Shown piece after piece: positions 50,602 through 62,110 of a stretch of DNA of 64,000 bases. Position numbers and translations under genes: made by a program. The stretch is from NCBI GenBank assembly GCA_016647705.1, contig CM028328.1, positions 41,889,429 through 41,953,428 on the forward strand, in the 5' to 3' direction. How positions within the stretch are numbered: the stretch's first letter is position 1; each line of letters starts with the position of its first letter. The notes beneath the pieces were generated by a model, which was not told the DNA's origin, did not search any database, and was given only the letters and a program-made list of their open reading frames with translations. The stretch comes from Eucommia ulmoides (Eukaryota; Streptophyta; Magnoliopsida; Garryales; Eucommiaceae).

Positions 50602-53178
50602 TGTCAACCCCACCCTGAGGCCCAATGCCCGAGCCTAGGCGTGACATTGACTTGATGTTACTCAACCAACCACAAATATACACTACCATCAATTGATATA
50701 GTTTTTCAAAATATTTATCAACTCAAAATTCAGAGATACACATGTTCCAAATATCTCATAACAAAACTACAAAAAGTTTCAACTACTCACTCCCAATAGC
50801 TATCCCAGCGGTCTCTAAAATAAAACCCACTACATTCTCTGACTCTACCTAATTCTAGTTGTAGATCCATCTCTAACTGAGGTACCTGGGCTAAAATATA
50901 TTATTGGTGTACTGTCTTCGTAATATAAAAATAATTTATAGATCAAGTATGTTTGTTAGAATCCACTTTCCAAAATAGAATATAATCACATTGAATAATA
51001 ACGGAATTCACAGATATCATCAAGATATAGTAACCGAATATAAATAAACCAATCAAATTACTTTTATATTGTAAACTACCAGAAATATACTTTCCTTCTA
51101 GCCATAAGATTGTTTCACATCATGATCGGAAGTTATAATGGTACCATAACTTGTACAATTGTGTAATCTAAGGTTGCTATCAGTGTTAGGACCATTTAAT
51201 ATCGCCAATGGTAGGAGCCAACACGTGGTATAAACCATCATATTAGGATGATAATTATCATCATCAACAACAACAACAAATATAACAATTACCTACATGA
51301 CTTTCCCTCTTGTCATGTTACAACACAACGTCCTACAGGACATGCCCTCCTGTTAATACCAACAACATCTCGCCGGACATGCCTTCCTGTCGGGATTACA
51401 CTATGGCGTAACAGTATAATAATAAAAATCACTTTTCATATTTAACCATTTACTTGATCTATTTAATATTATAAAATAATTCATTTTAATAAACCTTTTC
51501 TTTTCACATTTTAATAAGAAAATAAAATTTTGACAATTTACATAGAAGACAATACACTCACCTCGAAAATTACTCCGCTTTTCACACTACTGTAGTAACA
51601 CTAACGGAGTTGGTCTCTCTTGTGAACCTAACAACGACAGAGTTTAAATTAAGAATTTATCTAAATAATCTAAATATGACATGTAATGCATGAAATGCAT
51701 AAATACAATTTTTTTTTTCATTCCCAATTTTTTCCAATTATATAAAATTTATTATAATTAAATGTTCTATTTCACAACCAATATTAATTATATAACTAAA
51801 ATATTATAGTTACATTTATAAAATTTATCCTTTAATAACTTAACTGAAAAATAAATATTTACTTACTATTAATAACATTACTAGGCAATTGATTATAAAA
51901 AATATCATCTAATACTAATATATAAAAGTGGAAAGAGAGAGAAGCTTTCAATGAGATTTGAGAATGATTCCTTCAAGCCTTTTGGTGAGTTTTCATTTTT
52001 TTTTCATTAATTATTACTATCTCTTCCTAAGTTCTTATGCTTTTTTTTATTTCTTTTCCTTTTTTCATCAATAAGCCTCCTTCAAGCCTTTTAAAAATTT
52101 TACAAAAAATAAAATAAAATAAATAATAATAATAATATTAAAATCTATAATTATTTTAATTTCAAAAAATAGTTATCATTACAAATAGAAAATCCAGAAG
52201 TCTAATGTTTTTTAATCGAGTGAAAGTATTAGTAAATAAAATCTCATATAAAAACCTTCACCAAATAATTAAAAAAAAAAATTAAATTAAACAATTTATA
52301 TATGAAGTGTAATTAAATTTCTTAGATAAAAAAATATTTAATTTTAGAGTAATTTTAAATTTAAAAATTTCAGCAGTAAGTACTCTTTAAGTACTAAAAA
52401 AAACACAAAAAACTATCGTTTGATCCCAAAAAGAAAAAAAAAAAAGTTAGAATAGAAAATATATTACATAAATCAACAATTTTTAATTCTCATAATAATT
52501 TTCAAAACTAAAAAATCAGCACTTAGTATTTTTTAAATACTTAAAAAATATAGCAACCATCATTTGATCCCAAAATTATTAAAAAAATTATAAATATATT
52601 TACATAAATAAAATTTAAAAACCAAAATTTTAATTCTTTTAAGAGGGTTATAAGAGTAATTTTTTATTAGATAATTTTAATTAATTTTTTAATAATATAA
52701 TATCAAGAATAAATATGTAATTTTATATTTAATATCAAAGGAAATGTGGGTCGGAGATATTTTCCAAATGATAAAGGATATCATTGTAAGTTTTTTCAAT
52801 GATAAAGGATATCATGTTGTTTTCTTCTTTAGAAGACAACACATATTAACTAATTAATATTATTATTACATATATTTTTTTTTTTTAATTTACACTAATT
52901 ATCCTTCTTAAAATAGAGAAAATATTAATTATATCCGAAAACACTTAAATTTGTATTTTAAATAACACAGTAGTTCCAAAACTTTTAAAAGTCAAATTTT
53001 AAAATTAACATTTAACCCTCCAATTTTTTTATTTTTTTAAAACAAAATTTTTAAATATCATAATAACCCCTTGATAATTTTAAAGTAAAGTTTAAATTTC
53101 ACAATGGACCCTATTAGTTTCTAAATGTTCTAAAATGCAAGTAGAAATATGCACATGCAAAAACCGAGTCTTATAACA
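50602..53178 (-). repeat. Left arm of element C: chromovirus LTR, 2.58 kb
   Basis: On the minus strand it begins TGTTATAAGACTCGG and ends GGGTTGACA. It is about 750 bp longer than the right arm, the extra being mainly AT-rich sequence between about 51940 and 52880. 51290-51420 holds a minisatellite-like cluster (GGACATGCC.TCCTGT). Confidence 0.8.
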
Positions 53179-53735
53179 AAAACATATTAGGCCCGCCATA
53201 GGACATCCTTTAACGAAATGATGTGGTGATCTACATTAATAGCATACGGCTGTTCCAGCTTGGCTAAACGTTTGGCCCTTTCTTTGCCCCTACTGACTTG
53301 AACTCTGTCCAAGTACATTCTGTCATTACCCGAAATATGATTGACGTAGGCCTAGGTTCCTAGCCTACTGCTAAATGACTCAAATCTGTTTTTTTTGTAC
53401 TGTTCACGATTTTGAGCGGCTTCCTGCACATTTTTCTCTATTAATTTCGTCGTGTTTACTAGTTCCACATAACTTTTGATCTACCGGGTTGTCAACCTTA
53501 AACGTATTTGCAAATCTAGCCCTTTTTGGAATCGTCTACATCTCGTTTCCTCAGTTTTCACCAAATCACTAGCGAATCGGGATAGGGAATCAAATTTGAT
53601 TTCATATTGTAGAACTGACATCTTCCCTTGCTTCAGTAATATAAATTCCTCCTCCATCTCGAACTGATAGGATTCAGGAAAATATTTTTTGTTAAATACT
53701 AGAACAAATTGATTCTTTTTTCCAAATCATGCCCT
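53179..53735 (-). mobile_element. Chromovirus gag remnant inside element C
   Basis: The minus strand reads a capsid-type block (NKKYFPESYQFE, then LKQGKMSVLQYE and RFASDLVKTEETRC) followed, toward the left arm, by a decayed zinc-knuckle-like CRSPHHFVKGCP. These are typical of Retrotrans_gag in Tekay-like chromoviruses. It lies directly against the U3 end of the left LTR; pol is not seen. It is a fossil. Confidence 0.75.
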
Positions 53736-55963
53736 ATTCGTTGGATAAGGAGATGGAGGTTAGCTCGATTGAAAGGAATTCGTGCATTTAGTTTCGCCCC
53801 TACCGTTGGTAAGATTATTGAACAAAAAAAAGGCACTAAAGAATATATCTGAAATGAATGGAATTTGGATATGGATGTAATATAGGATTCGTGATTTCGA
53901 CTTGCTTTAAATTATTAGGTCCAGGTAAATGAACTTCCACGCACTTTGAGACCTTTTTCGATTCGACGGGGCTCGAACTATTGATGGAATTAGGTCAATC
54001 GGTGCTAGGAAAAAATAGAATATTTGATTAAAGAACGGGAAAAGTGAATTGTCTGGGTTGTAGACAAATACGAAAAGCCTGACTTCATTTAGAGGGCAAA
54101 GAGAAGCGAAAAAAATGGAGAGATCGTACCCTTTTTTCTAGATGCAGGGGGGCTCTAAATAATGGATGAATCAATAGAAAACATCCTCATGGTTCAAAAA
54201 TATTCGTCGGATGGTCTGGTCCGTCTCTTAATCAGATCGCTGAAAGTAGCTCTTTACTTGTATAACTTAGATATCTCGTATTTCTCATGTTAATTATTGT
54301 AGGAATGGCTTGAGTAGATCAATGAGAAAGATTATTCGGTTCAGAGTGATATCAACTCGTTTTCCTGTGTTTTCGGAAGAGTTCATATTGCTAGAAGCAC
54401 AACCATTACTGCCTGAAATGTATGCTTGGATATTCGTCCATAGGTCAAATTGGATATGTAATTATTGGAATAATTGTTTTGACTATTTCATTGACTAATA
54501 AAGAAGGTTTGCCCTTCTCGCCGGTTTTGCCTGTAGGTCATGATGTGCCTAATTTCGATCAATCAGGAAAGGCTAACTATAACCTCATTCTTTGTTTGAC
54601 TTCCGCTGGTATCGTGGTGGTATCCTAATCATCCCTATCCCCAAACTGTTAAAAAGTAAGAATTCATTTTTAATATTGACAACAACCTTTTCGTGTTCAG
54701 ACAATCAGCAAATCCAATCATTTTAGTCTTCAGTGCACTACTTCTTTACCTAGCTTCCTGCCTGTCTGCTGCCCTAAGTTCTTGGAGTCTCTCTCTGTAG
54801 GCATGCAAAACTCCAACTCTTGAGCAAGCTTTGGCTAATGGCCTTTGCGGGCTGCCCAAACTAGGGGCCAAACAACGGATAAAAAAGGGTTGGACCATCA
54901 AAAGTTAGTTGTGTTATTTGTAGACTGTAGGTTGAGGAGCAAGAAAAAAAAAACTTTTTTGGTAAGAATCTTTAATGAGTGGAAACAAGCAACCAACCTA
55001 AGAAAGGTGCTTGTTGAGTAAGGCCAGCTTTCGGGCCCAAGCCCTTTCATTTTAATGCGGACCTGTCTTGCTGACAGTTTGGATACAAATGAAATAGATC
55101 GTTGCAGCAAGTTGGGCAGATGCGTGCTAGCGCCTTAGGATGTTGGTCTTTCGAGTGTGCTCCCAAACTCTTTCAAATCTGTTTCTTCTCATTCTACCCG
55201 CTGGCATATTGGGATAGCAGCCTTCAGGCTTGCCTTTTCTAATAATAAATTCTGGAAGTGTAGCCCAACCAATAGAAGGTGAATCCGACCCCAGTTAAGT
55301 GAGCGAGACTTATACTCCTCCCCTCCATTCGTATGGATCTAGGTACAAACACGGAGGTGATAGGTCTCACAGTTGCAATAGAATCATCATTTGTAGATAC
55401 AACGCCAAAAACTACAACAAGTTGGATAAAAAAGATTTTGTTTATGTGGATATTGAGCAGAAAGCCCTCTAGAGTGATTAAAGCGATTCAAAGAGTCTTT
55501 CTTGTACGCCTGGATCTTCCCTTTATGGTTGAGGAATCTGTCTCGTCCAGCGAAGATTTTAAACTTCAGAGCTATAAGGGGAAGGTTTAGTCGCCTGAGA
55601 AGGGTTGGCTCGGAATGAGAGTGTGCCGGATAGAAGAGTTTAGCGTTCGCTAGCTTATAAGTCAGTACTGTGATGAGGCCCGAAGGGCAGCACTTCTCTA
55701 AGTGATCGTAGTATGTCATGCCTCTAACTTACCTTTTGGTAGGCTAGACGGACTGGGTAGCTACAAACGGGTACAGAGCCTGAGTGAGTTCGTTGAGTTC
55801 CCGTCCACTAGTTGATCTAAAGGCAACTCGTGTCCGAGGAACCATTTTGGGTTCCCTTTCAGACCAAGCTTAGTGTACATTGCTAGGACCTAGTTAAAAT
55901 GTCGAGACCTAGGCTGCTGAAGTTAGGCAAGAGATGGGGTTGGGGTGTATAAGAACCTTCTTA
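53736..55963. other. Organelle-like DNA inside element C (probably mitochondrial, with a plastid patch)
   Basis: Composition and texture differ sharply from both arms: GC is higher, poly-A/T is scarce, and there are short unrelated frames on both strands, as in plant mitochondrial spacer DNA. Phrases at 55600-55900 look like mitochondrial spacer, and a plastid ndhB patch lies at 54422-54476. Plastid fragments are common within plant mitochondrial genomes, which would explain the mix. No complete organelle gene or tRNA was recognised. The mitochondrial call is from texture and memory, not a search. Confidence 0.5.
54422..54476 (+). pseudogene. ndhB: Plastid ndhB fragment (about 18 codons)
   Basis: Translates MLGYSSIGQIGYVIIGII, one residue off the strongly conserved MLAYSSIGQIGYVIIGII of plastid NDH subunit 2. 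Similarity stops sharply at both sides, so it is a short transferred piece without function. Mitochondrial nad2 differs at this place (as I recall), which favours a plastid origin. Confidence 0.7.
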
Positions 55964-57789
55964 TGTAAGACCCTATTTTTGCATGTGCATATTTCTACTT
56001 GTATTTTAGAACATTTAGAAAATAATAGGATTCATAGTGACATTTAAATTTTACTTTAAAATTATTAAGAGGCTATTATGGTATTTAAAAATTTCATTTT
56101 AAATAAAATAAAATTGGGTGGTTAACATTTTAAAATTTGATTTTTAAAAGTTTTGGAACTATTGTATTATTTAAAATATAAATTTAAGAGTTTTAGAATA
56201 TAATTAATATTTTTTCTATTTTAAGAGGGATAGTTAGTGTATATATATAGTTTTTCATTTTATCATTTTGTTTTGATTATTTTCTCTCTTCTTTGTTCAT
56301 TCTCTCTATATGTATATGAAAAGGAAAAGAAAATTAAAGGAATCTCTCTCTCTTATAAGGTAATTTTTTATCTAATTTTTGAGTTAATTTATTCATGTAG
56401 TATATATGTTTATATATATATATATTAGATTTATAATTTTAAGTAAAAATATATAAATTGTGTAAAAATTAATTTAAAGTAAAAAATTATAAATTTTATT
56501 ATAATGATATTTTTGTTATTTCATTGTCTAGTAATGTTATATAAGTTAAATTATTAAAGGATAAATTTTGCAAATGTAACTACAATATTTTAATTGTATA
56601 ATCAATATTAGGTTGTGAAATAAAATATTTAATTTTAACAAATTTTATATAATTAGAAAAATTGGGAATGAAAAACAAATTGTATTTATGCATTTCATGT
56701 ATTGCATGTCATATCAGATTATTTAGATAAATTTTTAATTCAGGTACTATCGTTGTTAGGTTCACAGGCGAGGCCGACTCTGTCAGTGTTATGATGGTAG
56801 TGTGAAAAGTAGCATAATTATCGAGGTGAATATACTGTCTTCTATGTAAATTGCTAAAATTATATTTTCATATTAAAGTGTGAAAAGAAAAGGTTTATTA
56901 AAATGAATTATTTTATAACGGTAAATGAATCAAGTAAATAATTAAATGTGAAAAATAATTTTTATTATTATACTATTACACTATAGTGTGATCCCGACAG
57001 AAGGGCATATCCCTACGGGATGCTATTTGTCCTAATAGAAGGGTATATCATGTAAGACGTGTTGCGACTTGACATGAGGGTAAGTCCTGCTGGTGGTTGT
57101 TATATTTGTTGTTGTTGTTGACGATGATGATGATTATAATTCTAATATGGTGGTTTATACCACTTGGTGACTTCTACTATTGGAGATATTGAATGGTCTT
57201 AACACTGATAGTAATCTTAGATTGCATATTTGTATTATTACGATACCGTTATAACTCCCGATCGTGAGGTAAAATGATCATATGGCTAGTAGGAAAATAT
57301 ACTTTTAGTAGTTTATTATATAAAAGTGATTTGATTGGTTGATTTATATTCAATTACTATATCTTAATGATATCTGTGAATTTTGTTGTTATTCAGTATG
57401 ATTATATTTTATTTTGGAAAGTGGATTTCGACAAACGAATGTGATCCATAAATTATTTTTATATTACGAAAACAGTACACCAATAAAATATTTTATCCCA
57501 GGTACCTCAACTAGAGACGAGTCTACTATAGGCACTAGGTAAATTCAGAGGATGTAGTGATTTTTTTTGGAGACTGTCAAGATAGCTACTGGGAGTGAGT
57601 AGTTGAAACTTTTTGTAGTTTTGTTATGAGATATTTAGGACATGTGTATTTTTGAATTTTGAGTTGATAAATATTTTTAAAAATTATATTAATTGATAGT
57701 AGTGTATATTTGTAGTTGGTTGAGTAACATCAAATCAAGTCGAAGTCACATCTATCCTCGGGCATTGGGGCCTAGGGTGGAGTGTGACA
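55964..57789 (+). repeat. Right arm of element C: chromovirus LTR, 1.83 kb
   Basis: Begins TGTAAGACCC and ends GGAGTGTGACA. No primer-binding site follows the CA end; instead the AAAAC duplication and unrelated sequence follow. It aligns in reverse complement with the left arm through most of its length. Confidence 0.8.
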
Positions 57790-57794
57790 AAAAC

Positions 57795-59985
57795 CTCCAA
57801 AACCAAATTGATGGCTCCTGAGAAATCAAGAATATTAGTGAAGAAATACATGGTTGAACCTGCAATCAAAAGATTTTGCGGATGCTATAGCGTTGGAGAC
57901 GATGCTAGTTACTCACGAGGGGCCTGTGACGATGCCTACGGTGGTTACGACGGCTAGTGCAACGACTCCATGTGCAAATAAAATTTGGGGATTCGTAAAT
58001 TTGTGAAAACTTGGTTGAAAATGATAGAAAGAACGGGAAAATGTTGAAGATGGTGTAAGCGAGAAAAGGCCACTACGACTGCATAGGGAGCAAAAAGGAA
58101 GTGCATGTGGTGAAGGCTTGTCTGATAATCCAGATTTGTTGACTATACCAGGCGTAGGGTCCTGAAATTTGAGAAAACGAGTGGATAGGGGTATTTGGGG
58201 TATGACCGCGCTCAAACAACTCTACAAGGATAAGGTATTCGGCTTCATGTTTCTTTCCTCCACATCTGAATTTGCGCACAACTGCAATTCTTTTTGGAAG
58301 ATTTGCACTTCGTTGTTTGTTTTTACCCATTCATTTATGTATATTGAAAATCCACAAAACTTATACGTTATTTTATCCATTCATTCATGTGTGCTAAAAA
58401 TTAGGAATGCTGAAAAATGTATTAGATATGCTAAACTTTAATTTCTAGAGCTATTTTTTTTAATTTGCTTGGGGATGTATTTTGGCCTACATCTTTCTTT
58501 GTGTTGTTTTCTGTATTTGTTTTTGCCACAATTGTTTCAAAACTTTGATTGCTCTGTGAAATTTTACTAAATGTTAAGTCCAATAAGTACATTTTACTGA
58601 ATGGTAACACAAGACGTTTTTGTTGGAGTGGATAGGAAAACATTCTCTAAGCATCTTCATTATTGTAACCTCTAATTTAACTATCATTACAAGTCAAGGG
58701 CTCTACCGTACTATTCCACACAATAATATTGTAAGTACTTAATACTATTGTTCACAATTTTCCTCATTTTTACCAATAATTGGTTTAAAAGATGGTGTAT
58801 TTACTTGTTACTCTGCCTGCATTTTTTTTGGGTCAACAGATTCACTGAAATTTAGCTTAGTCTGTGCCCAAATAATATGCTTTTGAAGATCAATGAAAGG
58901 TTAAATGAGAGTGATGATTGTTGTTATCAAGATGTATGTCCTCATTAATCTAATTTTTAATTTAAGTCTCACGTTCAGTCTGAAACTAATGATATATACG
59001 GGGTGTACTTATCATGAATTAATTAAAAATAGTAATTAAAGTAACATTATTCCCCTTATTAGGTATATAACTGGCCAAACCGTCCATTATGAACATTGTG
59101 TTCAAAGAATGAAAAAACTAATCCTAGAGCAATTGTGTTCTGCCAATAATAGTTAAGAGTTGGAGCTCTACAAATCAAAATGATAACTCCTCGACAAAAA
59201 ATACTTCACTATACCATGTTTTACCTTGCCTTGTAAGCTTAAATGATTAAGGGTCCACTTATATTTAATTTTTGAGAATAGGACAGTGTATTAATCCATT
59301 AATTAATCCAAGTTTGAGAAGAGCATCTTACATGAATTGACATGTGGTAGCAACTAACTGATCTCCCTTGTACCAAATTTCCAGTGAGGTAGGACAATGA
59401 ATACTACCAACAATTTTGAACTTCTTTGGGTTATTTGTGTAGGAAAAATCTTGAAGATTTGAGGTTTAAGCTCCACAATTTGTTGTTTGGTAGTTGCAGC
59501 CATTGTAGTTCAAGGTTTAGAAGCTTTGTTGCTATTTACGTGATGTGCTTATGCATTTTGGTTAGGTAATTTTTATGGTTGGTTTCTAAATTAAGATCAA
59601 GGCAAAATGAGAAAACCTAGTGTGTGTGTGTGTGTATATTATTTTATAGGTAAAAAGGGAAAATGGCATTGGATTCTCTGAGACCAGTTTTTGTTTGGAT
59701 TGTAGGTAATGGTGGGATGGATGAAACATAGAGTATGCAATAGAAGTTGGTTGAAACTTTGGAAATGAATCAGAGAATATTGGGGTCCTACCTGTAAGCT
59801 CATAATAGAAATTTGGAGCTTGACAAGGAGCAGCATAAGGATCATGTCAACAGTTCAATTTTTGTTCTCAATAAATTTGTTGATGCTTTGGGCAAACGGA
59901 TGGTTGATAATTCATGCTTAATGGTTTATAACTTGACCTATTTTGTTTTTATTTACCATTGTTTGTTTTGAGTATAAAGACAGGG
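57795..59985. other. Gene-free stretch right of element C
   Basis: Short frames only. 57795-58330 is less AT-rich with coding-like texture, but no family was recognised and no splice model could be supported. A short (GT)n lies at about 59621-59635. 58320-58400 has two copies of a CCATTCATT-ATGT phrase. Confidence 0.45.
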
Positions 59986-60515
59986 TGTGTCCTACCGGCA
60001 GAGAGTGGTTTTACCTCTGGTGGCACAAACCAAGAGATGAATATAACTTAGAATTTTTAACGTAAAATTTCGGTGTCAAAATGAGTCCTACTGGCCAAGA
60101 GTGGTTTTACCCCCCTGGTGGCACCAATTAATAGATGAATATAACTTGCATTTTTTAACGTAAAATTTTGATATGAAAATGTCCGAATAGCATATAGGGG
60201 TTCGCCCCCCTCCCCCTCGGTGGCACCATTTAAGAGATAAATATAAGTTAGAATTTTTGAAGTAAATGTCGATTTTTGTAAAAATGTCCTCACGACAAAT
60301 AAGAGTTTCCCTCCTTTTGGCAACAACCAAGAGATTAATATAATTTAGATTTTTTAACGTAAAATCTTGATGTGAAAATTTCCTACCAGCAAAGAAGAGT
60401 TTGACCCCAAGTGGAACCAACCAAGAGAATAATATAAATTAAAAATTTTAATGTAAAATTTCGATGAAAAATATCCTACTGGCAGAGAGGGGTTTTCCTC
60501 CTAATAGATCCCTGA
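59986..60515. repeat. Tandem repeat array, about 97-bp unit, five to six copies
   Basis: Each unit has the order TCCTACTGGCAGAGAG, GGTTTTACCCC, GGTGGCACCAA, AGAGATGAATATAA and TTTTTAACGTAAAATTTCGAT. Unit starts lie near 59989, 60086, 60180, 60285, 60382 and 60472. Frames through it on the minus strand are repeat translations. Confidence 0.9.
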
Positions 60516-61124
60516 CCTTATAACTTTCCTCATTTACCATGGGCTTATCTTCTGTCTTCTGTTTCGATCCATGTTCATCATCATTACAATTGGCCTCATT
60601 GCTATAATATTAACAAGAGTTCAACAAGTGGTAGACTCATATCTAAATAAATACAATATAATGATTTTAGAGAAATATTTATGTAAATAAATTTCACGCA
60701 TTAAGTTTAGGCTTCATGTCTCTTTGGTTTGTTATCTTATTGTCCATCTCCATTACTTTTTTTAACATGAAGAGTTTTTCACAAAATTAAAGTACTTGAC
60801 TTTATAAATATCATAACATAATGAATGAAACGTCATATCCATATCAAGCCAAAATAGGTACAGATTTAAATGAGTAAAAATTGTAAATTGCGAACTTAAA
60901 TTAAAACTTGTAAAAATATTTCTCTCAATCAAAATCTAAGTTAATTCGTTTATATCAAAATGCTATTAATTGAAATTAAACTTATTTTTCCATCATAACC
61001 ATATACCATAAACTAACAAATTTTACCACGTGATTCAAAGAAAGCATAAAGAAGAAGAAGAGAAAGATAAACAAATACTATATATAGTTTCAACCATTAA
61101 TAAAAAAAAAATCATTAAAATTAT
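60516..61124. other. Gene-free AT-rich spacer
   Basis: No gene, RNA or recognisable transposon end seen. Only short AT-rich frames. Confidence 0.5.
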
Positions 61125-61420
61125 GGGCAAAAATTAGTTTTAGAAAATTATGGTAAAAACATAATTAGGGCCAAAATTAATTTTTTGGAAGAATCAATCT
61201 TTTAGAAAATTAGTTTAACAAAATTAGGCCAAAATTGGGGTAAAAATTAATTTTATGAAAGAACCCTTCTTTCAAAAAAATTAGTCTAAATATTAGGGCA
61301 AAAATTAATTTTTGAACGAACCACTATTTTAGAAAATCATTTTTAAAAAATTTGAACCAAAATTAGGGCCAAAATTAAATTTTGAAAAGAATCACTCTTA
61401 TAGAAAATTGGGGCCCAAAA
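61125..61420. repeat. Degenerate tandem repeat, about 65-70-bp unit, four to five copies
   Basis: The unit core is ATTAGGGCCAAAATTAATTTT, then GAAAGAATCACTCTTTTAGAAAATTAG. It recurs near 61180, 61235, 61295 and 61365 with substitutions. Confidence 0.75.
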
Positions 61421-62102
61421 AATTTATCTCATAATGTTGTAGAAAATTAGGGCAAAAAGAAAAACAAAATTAGGTATTACTTTCAAAAATTTTAGTTTGG
61501 GAGAATTGAATCGAAGCCACGTAACTAGCTTTCGAAACAAAGACCATCACTAGATTTTAACATACATTCATTTCTGATTCCTTGAAATTAGAATGAAAAA
61601 TTATTAGATTTTAACATTATTCATCCCAATTTCAAGTGTAAAATTACTAGATTTCAATGTACCAACGAAACTCATCGTCGACACTGAACTGAGCAATAGA
61701 GAGACGGTGGAAATTGGTGACAAATGGCTGGAGTGAGATCGAGGGAGACGAACACTAAGAAGGAGAGAGGGAAAGGAGGGAGAATGGACAACAAAAATGA
61801 ACAAAAAGGAATTCAGAAATTTAAGGAGGAAGAGGCAACCTGTTATAACTGATTACTTTTATTTTATTTTTTATTTTTATTTTATTTTTTTAAGATGGTT
61901 TTGGAAATTTAAACGTGATTTTGAAAATCTAAGATGGATGGTTGAGATTAAATCTCGACCAATCTAAGAGTTTTGGTGTTGAATGTAGACTCTTTGAAAA
62001 TGACAAAGTGATTGATTTGAGTTTTGAATCTTGGATTTTATCCTTGAAATAATCCACTATTTTATGTTCGTATCCCTGTTGTGTGATATCCTTTAATTTA
62101 AA
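61421..62102. other. Gene-free spacer
   Basis: No gene supported. 61660-61850 is purine-rich (GAGAGAGG, GGAGGGAG) and could be the antisense of a pyrimidine-rich leader, but no gene follows on that strand. Confidence 0.4.
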
Positions 62103-62110
62103 TGTTTGGA

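Larger units (their letters stand above)
50602..57789. mobile_element. Composite insertion (element C): two chromovirus LTRs in inverted orientation around gag and organelle-like DNA
   Basis: Left arm 50602-53178 is an LTR on the minus strand; right arm 55964-57789 is a related LTR on the + strand. Both outer ends are the U5 end (TGTCAACC at the left, GTGTGACA at the right) and both inner ends are the U3 start. AAAAC lies directly outside at 50597-50601 and 57790-57794, consistent with one integration event and a 5-bp target duplication. Between the arms are a minus-strand gag remnant and about 2.2 kb of organelle-like sequence. In the inner 290 bp the arms differ by roughly 12% by eye. The arms are related in their end sequences to the LTR of element A. 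It is not a normal LTR element and is broken. Confidence 0.7.

Noticed and set aside
55333-55719. Overlapping frames of 85 and 110 codons on both strands
   Set aside because: Inside the organelle-like segment, no recognisable product; plant mitochondrial spacers often contain such chance frames.
50602-57789. Long-terminal-inverted-repeat DNA transposon (for example Mutator-like)
   Set aside because: The arms are LTR-like with TG/CA ends, chromovirus gag lies beside one arm, and the flanking repeat is 5 bp rather than 9 bp.
58073-58330. Minus-strand frame of 85 codons
   Set aside because: No family resemblance, no splice context and no neighbouring coding sequence to support a gene.
60057-60420. 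Two minus-strand frames of about 100 codons
   Set aside because: They run through the 97-bp tandem repeat and repeat the same peptide pattern.
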